Shown here piece after piece: positions 25,085 through 29,969 of a DNA stretch of 29,969 nucleotides; position 1 is the stretch's first letter; each line of letters opens with the position of its first letter. Made by a program: the position numbers and the translations under genes. The notes under the pieces are model-generated. The model was given only the letters and a program-made list of their open reading frames with translations, did no database searches and was not told the origin of the DNA. Source of the DNA: JAFKKS01 sp039808325 (GTDB lineage Bacteria; Pseudomonadota; Alphaproteobacteria; Rhizobiales; Xanthobacteraceae); assembly GCA_039808325.1 (NCBI GenBank), contig JBDHSU010000038.1, positions 1 through 29,969 on the forward strand, written 5' to 3'.

Positions 25085-25715
25085 GCCCGCACCGGCGTTT
25101 CAGTACGCGACGCTCTCACAGCAGCACGGCGCCGCGCGGCTCGGTATGTGGACTTTCCTCGCGACCGAAGTGCTCTTCTTTGGCGGCGTGCTCCTCGCCT
25201 ACGTCGTCTATCGCTACGGATATCCTTCCGCCTTCGCGGAAGCGGCGCGCCACACGCATATCGCGATCGGCGCGGCGAATACGGCAATTCTCCTCACCAG
25301 CAGCTTCCTTGTCGCATGGGGGGTGGAGGCGGCGAAGCAGGGCTTCGGCCGCTTCGCGGCATTGCTGCTTTGGAGCGCCGCCGCAAGCGGCCTCCTATTC
25401 ATGGCGCTCAAGGGCTACGAATACCGATTGGAACTCAGTGAAAGCCTCTTCCCCGATGACGGCTTTGCCATCACGGGCTCGGTCGCCGGCGGCGCACGAT
25501 TGTTCTTCGTCTTCTACTTCATCGCTACTGCGCTGCACGCGTTGCACGTCGCGATCGGTATCGTCGTACTGGCCGCCATCGGCGCGCGGGCGCGCGGAGG
25601 GGCTTATTCGGCGGCTTATTACGCGCCGCTGACGGTCGCCGGCCTCTATTGGCATTTTGTCGACATGGTATGGATTTTCCTGTTCGCGCTCATCTACTTG
25701 CCGGGACGCGCATGA
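25077..25715 (+). CDS. coxC: Cytochrome c oxidase subunit III
   Basis: 212 residues, the short form with five membrane helices rather than seven. Conserved marks are LGMWTFLATEVLFFGGVLLA, a buried glutamate in that helix (TEV), YFIATALHALHV, and the end GLYWHFVDMVWIFLF. Subunit III stabilises subunit I and maintains proton supply to the D channel. It is coupled to its neighbours by overlaps of 8 bp (coxA) and 4 bp (subunit IV). Confidence 0.95.
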   Translation: MPEPAPAFQYATLSQQHGAARLGMWTFLATEVLFFGGVLLAYVVYRYGYPSAFAEAARHTHIAIGAANTAILLTSSFLVAWGVEAAKQGFGRFAALLLWSAAASGLLFMALKGYEYRLELSESLFPDDGFAITGSVAGGARLFFVFYFIATALHALHVAIGIVVLAAIGARARGGAYSAAYYAPLTVAGLYWHFVDMVWIFLFALIYLPGRA

Positions 25716-26017
25716 GATATTTCCCGCCCCCGCGCGCGCTGACGATTTCCTGGCTCGCCTTGCTGGGCTTGCTGGCGCTGACCCTCTTCGCCGCCTATCA
25801 GCCGCTCGGCGCGTTCAACACGGTGGTCGCGCTCACCATCGCGCTGATCAAGGCGGCGATCGTCGCAGCGCTCTTTATGGAGCTACGCGGCGATGACGGC
25901 CTGACGATCGTGTTCGCAAGCGCGGGATTTTTCTGGCTGGCCGTGCTTTTCTGGCTTGCTCTCGCCGACTTTCTCACGCGCCCCGGCTTTCCGCCGCGCC
26001 TTTCTCCGTGGCTTTGA
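25712..26017 (+). CDS. Cytochrome c oxidase subunit IV (prokaryotic COX4-like)
   Basis: 101 residues from the ATG at 25712, which overlaps the coxC stop by 4 bp. Three membrane helices are evident: about 9-30, 36-58 (VVALTIALIKAAIVAALFME) and 66-88. The AlIKAxIVaLFFM-like helix with a buried lysine and glutamate is the typical signature of the prokaryotic COX4 family. It is the last gene of the oxidase operon. No clear terminator follows in the 120 bp before the next promoter candidate; the stretch 26018-26137 contains nothing else that I can identify. Confidence 0.9.
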   Translation: MRYFPPPRALTISWLALLGLLALTLFAAYQPLGAFNTVVALTIALIKAAIVAALFMELRGDDGLTIVFASAGFFWLAVLFWLALADFLTRPGFPPRLSPWL

Positions 26018-26137
26018 GGCGGCGGTCGTGAACCGGAACAATCTTATCTGGGAGCCGCAAGCGGTGCCTTGTAAGGGCCGAATCCTCGCGCGTCGAACAT
26101 GAAAAAAGTCGGAATGTGAAATCAACGGAAGATCCGT

Positions 26138-26162
26138 GAAACTTTGTTCCGCGTGCGTCGTT
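26138..26162 (+). promoter_or_regulatory. Near-consensus EcfG-type promoter for the FAD dehydrogenase operon
   Basis: GAAAC (26138-26142), a 16-bp spacer and CGTT (26159-26162) match GGAAC-N16-CGTT with one mismatch in the -35. The start site near 26170 leaves about 30 bases before the ATG at 26201. Confidence 0.35.
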
Positions 26163-26200
26163 TTGAAGCAAGGGCGATGCTGTTGAACAATGAGGCGGTG

Positions 26201-26962
26201 ATGTCGCAACGGCATCGATTAAGCCGGCGTCGGCTGTTATCCGCCGGGGCGGCGGCGGCCGGCGTTGCCGCAATCTCGCTCGAGTCTGCCGACGGTCGCA
26301 CGATCAGGGGTGAAATGCCTTGGCAGCCGGGACGTGCAGCGGCGCCCGAGCTTGCGACAAAATCCACCGACAACGTCCTTACGTTTTTTTCGCCGGATGA
26401 GGCCGCGTTCGTCGATGCCGCGGTCGCGCGTCTCATTCCGAACGACGAACTCGGCCCCGGCGCAAAGGAAGCCGGTGTCACAACCTTCATCGATCGGCAA
26501 TTGGCAGGCGCCTATGGCCAAGCCTCGCACTGGTACATGCAAGGGCCTTGGGCCAAAGGCAAAGCATCGCAAGGCTATCAAACCCGATTGACTCCAGCGC
26601 AAGTCTACCGCGCAGCGATCAAGAATATCGACGCCGCAGCGCAGGGAAAGTTCGGCGGGACGCGCTTTGCGGCGCTGTCGCCGCCGCAGCAAGATGAAAT
26701 TTTGCGCGCGCTGGACGAGGGCAAAGTAAACCTTCCCGACGTCGAGGCGAAAGCCTTCTTCGACATGCTGTTGCAAAACACCATCGAGGGATTCTTCTCC
26801 GATCCGATCCATGGCGGCAACAAGGATATGGCTGGCTGGAAGCTGATTGGTTTCCCCGGCGCGCGCTACGACTATCGACCGCACGTGAAGCAGCACAATC
26901 AAAAGCTCGACCTTCCTCCGGTTTCGATCAAAGGGCGGCCTGGCTGGAACCCGAACGCGTGA
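26201..26962 (+). CDS. Gluconate 2-dehydrogenase subunit 3-like protein (Tat signal)
   Basis: 253 residues from the ATG at 26201, which has GAGG at a normal distance; ATG 26177 and TTG 26144 are less likely. An N-terminal twin-arginine signal (SRRRLLSAGAAAAGVAA) indicates export folded together with its large subunit. The family core runs from FFSPDEAAFVDAAVARLIPN, as in subunit 3 proteins, to the C-terminal block GFFSDPIHGGNKDMAGWKLI, which is highly characteristic. It ends RPGWNPNA. The small subunit serves as chaperone and signal carrier for the GMC flavoprotein encoded 7 bp downstream, which itself has no signal peptide. Confidence 0.93.
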   Translation: MSQRHRLSRRRLLSAGAAAAGVAAISLESADGRTIRGEMPWQPGRAAAPELATKSTDNVLTFFSPDEAAFVDAAVARLIPNDELGPGAKEAGVTTFIDRQLAGAYGQASHWYMQGPWAKGKASQGYQTRLTPAQVYRAAIKNIDAAAQGKFGGTRFAALSPPQQDEILRALDEGKVNLPDVEAKAFFDMLLQNTIEGFFSDPIHGGNKDMAGWKLIGFPGARYDYRPHVKQHNQKLDLPPVSIKGRPGWNPNA

Positions 26963-26969
26963 GAGTGCC

Positions 26970-28724
26970 ATGGCCCGTAAATTGCCGGAAGTCGATGTCG
27001 TCCTCGTCGGATTTGGTTGGACCGCTGCGATGCTGGGACAGGAGTTGACGGACGCCGGCTTGAACGTTCTCGCGATCGAACGCGGCGCATGGCGCGACAC
27101 ATCGACCGATTTCGCCGTCACCTTTGCGCAGGACGAGCTTCGCTTCTACTGGCGCTACGCGATGTTTCAGGAGCCCTCCCGCGAGACGCTGACGTTTCGC
27201 AACAAGCCCGACCAGACCGCCCTGCCGATGCGGCATCTGGGGTCGTTCCTGCCTGCGACGGGTGTCGGAGGGGCCGGGATTCATTGGAACGGGCAAACGT
27301 GGCGCTTCCTCCCGTCCGATTTCGTTGCGCGCACCCACAACACCGACCGATATGGCCCATTGCCCGCAGACATGACGGTGCAGGATTGGAGCGTCACCTA
27401 CGACGAACTGGAGCCGTTCTACGACCGCTTCGAATACATTTGCGGGATCAGCGGAAAGGCCGGAAACATCAAGGGCGCGATTCAAGAGGGCGGCAACCCT
27501 TTCGAAGGCGCCCGCGCGCGCGACTATCCCAATCCGCCGCTCGACATGGCGTATGCCCCCACGGTGTTTGCCGATGCGGCGCGCTCGCTCGGCCACAAGC
27601 CGTTTCCGTGTCCTGCCGCGAACATGTCGCGCCCATACACCAATCCGCTCGGGGTGCAGCTCGGGCCCTGCACCTACTGCGGCTTTTGCGAGAAATTCGG
27701 TTGCGGCAACTATTCGAAATCGAGCCCGCAGACGACGATTTTGCCGGTGCTCATGCGCAAGGCGAATTTTGAGCTTCGTACCGAATGCGAGGTTCTGCGC
27801 ATTGAACATGATGGCAAGCGGGCTACCGGCGTCGGCTATGTCGATGCTCAAGGCCAGGAGTGGGAGCAGCCGGCGCAGCTCGTCGTTCTGTGTGCCTTCC
27901 CATTGCACAATACACGCCTGATGCTTCTTTCGAAGATCGGCAAGCCATACGACCCCGCGACCGGCGACGGTGTGATCGGAAAGAATTACGCGTACCAGAT
28001 CGTCTCCAGCGTCGACGTATTCTTCGACGACAAGATCATGAACCCGTTTGTCGGGGCCGGTGCGCTCGGCGTCGGTATCGACGAATTCAACGGCGACAAC
28101 TTCGACCACGGCGGCCTCGGCTTCATCGGCGGCGGATACCTTGCCTGCTGGAACACGGGCGGGCGCCCGATCGAGTTTCATCCTGTCCCCAAAGGAACGC
28201 CGAGCTGGGGCGGCGCATGGAAGAAAGCTGTAGCGAAAAACTACCTCACGACGCTTTCCATCGCGACGCATGGCGCCGTGATGAGTCACCGCAACAACTA
28301 TCTCGATCTCGATCCGACATATCGCGATGTGTATGGCCGCCCGCTGATGCGGCTTACCTTCGACTACACCGAGAACGAACATCGTATGTCCGACTACCTC
28401 ACAGACCGTGCGACGGATATCGCCAATGCGATGAATGCGCGCGAAATCCATGTCAAAAAGCGTTCCGGCGCGTACTCCATCGTGCCGTATCAGACGACCC
28501 ACAACACGGGCGGCGTGATCATGGGCGCGGATCCCAAAAGCAGTGCCGTCAATCGCTACCTGCAGAGCTGGGAACTGCACAACCTTTTCGTCATGGGCGC
28601 GTCGGCATTTCCGCAAAACGCCGGCTACAACCCGACGGGGACGGTCGGTGCCTTGACCTATTGGGCGGCCGAAGCCATCCGCACCAAGTATCTAAAGGCC
28701 CCGGGGCCGCTCGTGCAGGCGTGA
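26970..28724 (+). CDS. GMC-family FAD dehydrogenase large subunit with a cysteine cluster
   Basis: 584 residues. The FAD-binding N-terminus is VVLVGFGWTAAMLGQEL with an acidic IERG after the second strand. No signal peptide is present, consistent with piggy-back export by the upstream subunit. C234, C237, C240 and C245 lie in CTYCGFCEKFGCGNYSKS, a cysteine patch like that of FAD-glucose, fructose and gluconate dehydrogenases, where it binds a [3Fe-4S] cluster passing electrons to the cytochrome. The active-site histidine is expected in THNTGGVIMG near the C-terminus. It probably oxidises a sugar, sugar acid or polyol in the periplasm; the substrate cannot be chosen between these. Gaps of 7 bp separate it from both neighbours. 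Confidence 0.93.
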   Translation: MARKLPEVDVVLVGFGWTAAMLGQELTDAGLNVLAIERGAWRDTSTDFAVTFAQDELRFYWRYAMFQEPSRETLTFRNKPDQTALPMRHLGSFLPATGVGGAGIHWNGQTWRFLPSDFVARTHNTDRYGPLPADMTVQDWSVTYDELEPFYDRFEYICGISGKAGNIKGAIQEGGNPFEGARARDYPNPPLDMAYAPTVFADAARSLGHKPFPCPAANMSRPYTNPLGVQLGPCTYCGFCEKFGCGNYSKSSPQTTILPVLMRKANFELRTECEVLRIEHDGKRATGVGYVDAQGQEWEQPAQLVVLCAFPLHNTRLMLLSKIGKPYDPATGDGVIGKNYAYQIVSSVDVFFDDKIMNPFVGAGALGVGIDEFNGDNFDHGGLGFIGGGYLACWNTGGRPIEFHPVPKGTPSWGGAWKKAVAKNYLTTLSIATHGAVMSHRNNYLDLDPTYRDVYGRPLMRLTFDYTENEHRMSDYLTDRATDIANAMNAREIHVKKRSGAYSIVPYQTTHNTGGVIMGADPKSSAVNRYLQSWELHNLFVMGASAFPQNAGYNPTGTVGALTYWAAEAIRTKYLKAPGPLVQA

Positions 28725-28731
28725 GGGAAGG

Positions 28732-29958
28732 ATGGGACACATCACTCTCCTTTCCGCTCTTGCAATCGCCTGCGGTGTCGTGACGTGCGCGGGTGCCGAG
28801 GAGCCGTCGTTCGCGTTGCTCCAGCGCGGCAAGGCGCTGACCGATGCTGGCGATTGCGTCGCTTGCCACACGGCGGAGAAAGGCCAGCCCTTCGCCGGCG
28901 GCCGTTCTGTCGAGACGCCCTTCGGCACCATTTACTCCGCCAACATCACTCCCGACACCGCGACCGGCATCGGAAGCTGGACGTCGGACGATTTTTATCG
29001 TGCGATGCACGAGGGCGTCGATCCGGCCGGACGCCGGCTCTACCCGGCGTTTCCTTATCCCTACTTTACGAAGCTGACACGCGAAGACGTCGAAGCAATC
29101 CGCGTTTATCTGCGCATGCTCGACCCCGTGAAGAACACGCTCCCCGCGAACGATCTCATATGGCCGCTGAACTATCGCGTTTTCCTCCGCGGTTGGAACT
29201 GGATGTTCTTCAAGGCCGGGACGTTCACGCCTCATCCGCACAAGTCGGCGGTCTGGAATCGCGGCGCCTATCTTGTCGAAGGGCCTGGGCATTGCGGCGC
29301 CTGTCATACGCCTAAGAACATTTTCGGCGCCGACAAAAGGAGCCAGCGGCTGGCAGGAGGTCAATTGCAAAACTGGTTTGCGCCGCAGATCACCAGCGCA
29401 TCACGGCGCGGAATCGGCTCCTGGCAGAAGGAGGAGATCGTCGAGTATCTCAAGACCGGTCGCAATGCGCATAGCGGCGCGACCGGATTGATGGCCGAGG
29501 TCGTCGCGGACTCGACCTCGAAGATGCCGAAAGAGGACCTCGAGGCGATTGCGACCTATCTCAAAGACGTCCCCGGTTCGAACGAGGCGGTGACCGACAA
29601 GCCTTCCGCCGCCGTGATGGCCGCCGGTGAAGCAATTTTCAAGGATAGCTGCGCGGCTTGCCATCAAAGTGACGGCGAAGGCGTCGCGCGCATGTTCCCG
29701 CCGTTAAAAGGCAATGCCGGCGCCCAATCGACCGATCCGACGACCGTGCTCCGCGTGATCCTCAACGGCGCGCAGACCGTCGCTACCGACGCGAGGCCGA
29801 CGCCGTTTGCGATGCCGGCCTATCGGTGGAAACTCGACGACGCGCAGATCGCGGCGGTCGCGAGTTACGTGCGCAATGCCTGGGGAAACTCGGCGCCTGT
29901 GGTATCGAAGCGGGATGTGGAATCGGAAAGAGAGACGCTTCAGAGCAAGAAGGAGTGA
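28732..29958 (+). CDS. Triheme cytochrome c subunit of a membrane-bound FAD dehydrogenase
   Basis: 408 residues with an N-terminal signal peptide (LLSALAIACGVVTCAGA). Three cytochrome c domains carry CVACH (C42, C45, H46), CGACH (C188, C191, H192) and CAACH (C307, C310, H311). The first domain has GRSVETPFGTIYSANITPD, a hallmark of alcohol/gluconate dehydrogenase cytochrome subunits. The candidate distal methionines are near FAMPAYRW in the third domain. It accepts electrons from the upstream flavoprotein and gives them to ubiquinone or onward to the oxidase. Unlike many relatives there is no clear C-terminal membrane helix; the tail is charged (SERETLQSKKE). The start follows GGGAAGG. Confidence 0.94.
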   Translation: MGHITLLSALAIACGVVTCAGAEEPSFALLQRGKALTDAGDCVACHTAEKGQPFAGGRSVETPFGTIYSANITPDTATGIGSWTSDDFYRAMHEGVDPAGRRLYPAFPYPYFTKLTREDVEAIRVYLRMLDPVKNTLPANDLIWPLNYRVFLRGWNWMFFKAGTFTPHPHKSAVWNRGAYLVEGPGHCGACHTPKNIFGADKRSQRLAGGQLQNWFAPQITSASRRGIGSWQKEEIVEYLKTGRNAHSGATGLMAEVVADSTSKMPKEDLEAIATYLKDVPGSNEAVTDKPSAAVMAAGEAIFKDSCAACHQSDGEGVARMFPPLKGNAGAQSTDPTTVLRVILNGAQTVATDARPTPFAMPAYRWKLDDAQIAAVASYVRNAWGNSAPVVSKRDVESERETLQSKKE

Positions 29959-29969
29959 TGAGTTGGGCG
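29958..29969 (+). CDS. Possible start of a further gene, cut by the window end
   Basis: An ATG at 29958 shares one base with the cytochrome stop codon (TGATG) and follows AAGGAG. Four codons (MSWA) are visible. The spacing to the AAGGAG is short. Nothing about the product can be said. Confidence 0.3.

Noticed and set aside
26128..26154. Minus-strand GGAAC and CGTT upstream of the dehydrogenase operon
   Set aside because: The spacer is 18 bp and no minus-strand gene follows, so it is probably a by-product of the plus-strand element.
26928..28616. Minus-strand open frame of 562 codons opposite the GMC dehydrogenase
   Set aside because: Antisense shadow of an intact flavoprotein gene; no recognisable motif and no ribosome binding site.

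Overview
The window is about 30 kb of high-GC DNA, almost entirely coding. It most resembles an alphaproteobacterium, probably a soil- or plant-associated member of the Hyphomicrobiales/Rhizobiales type. Evidence for this is an alphaproteobacterial-looking SdhB, Bug-type (TctC) binding proteins, a GcvA-like LysR regulator, and two exact matches to the EcfG general-stress promoter (GGAAC, 16-17 bp, CGTT), a sigma system confined to Alphaproteobacteria. No tRNA, rRNA, CRISPR array or intact insertion sequence was seen.

Layout. (1) 1-910: the 5' part of sdhB on the minus strand. Directly upstream of it is a start-less IS3-type OrfA remnant where sdhA would normally be expected. (2) 910-2914: a GcvA-like LysR regulator and an old-yellow-enzyme family oxidoreductase, tail to tail. 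(3) 3122-10005, plus strand: a catabolic or uptake-like run of an M28 (glutamate carboxypeptidase II-like) peptidase, an M81 (MlrC-like) metallopeptidase, a Bug binding protein, two short-chain dehydrogenases and a second Bug protein. (4) 10006-10324: a gap holding the last 31 codons of an IS5-family transposase. (5) 10325-13197, minus strand: a ThDP-dependent oxidase/synthase-like enzyme and a stand-alone ATP-dependent DNA ligase. (6) 13309-26017: a respiratory island. It contains a SCO1/SenC copper protein with an MgtC-like membrane protein, a complete six-gene alternative complex III (actABCDEF, minus strand), and divergently a caa3-type A2 cytochrome c oxidase operon headed by a small uncharacterised membrane protein. 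(7) 26201-29958: a gluconate-dehydrogenase-like flavoenzyme system of a Tat-type small subunit, a GMC flavoprotein with a cysteine cluster, and a triheme cytochrome c.

How the genes fit together. Alternative complex III oxidises quinol and passes electrons to the caa3 oxidase without a bc1 complex. The SCO protein probably delivers copper to the CuA site of the oxidase. The FAD/triheme dehydrogenase downstream would feed electrons from a periplasmic substrate into the quinone pool or onward.

The most interesting observation is regulatory. The 158-bp gap between actA and the oxidase operon carries two exact EcfG-type promoters pointing outwards in opposite directions. One-mismatch versions lie upstream of the DNA ligase and the SCO gene (overlapping, on opposite strands), the ThDP enzyme and the dehydrogenase operon. 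A quick check of the promoter regions of the LysR, OYE and peptidase genes found none. This suggests a respiratory and DNA-repair block placed under the general stress response. All functional statements rest on motif recognition by eye; no database search was run.
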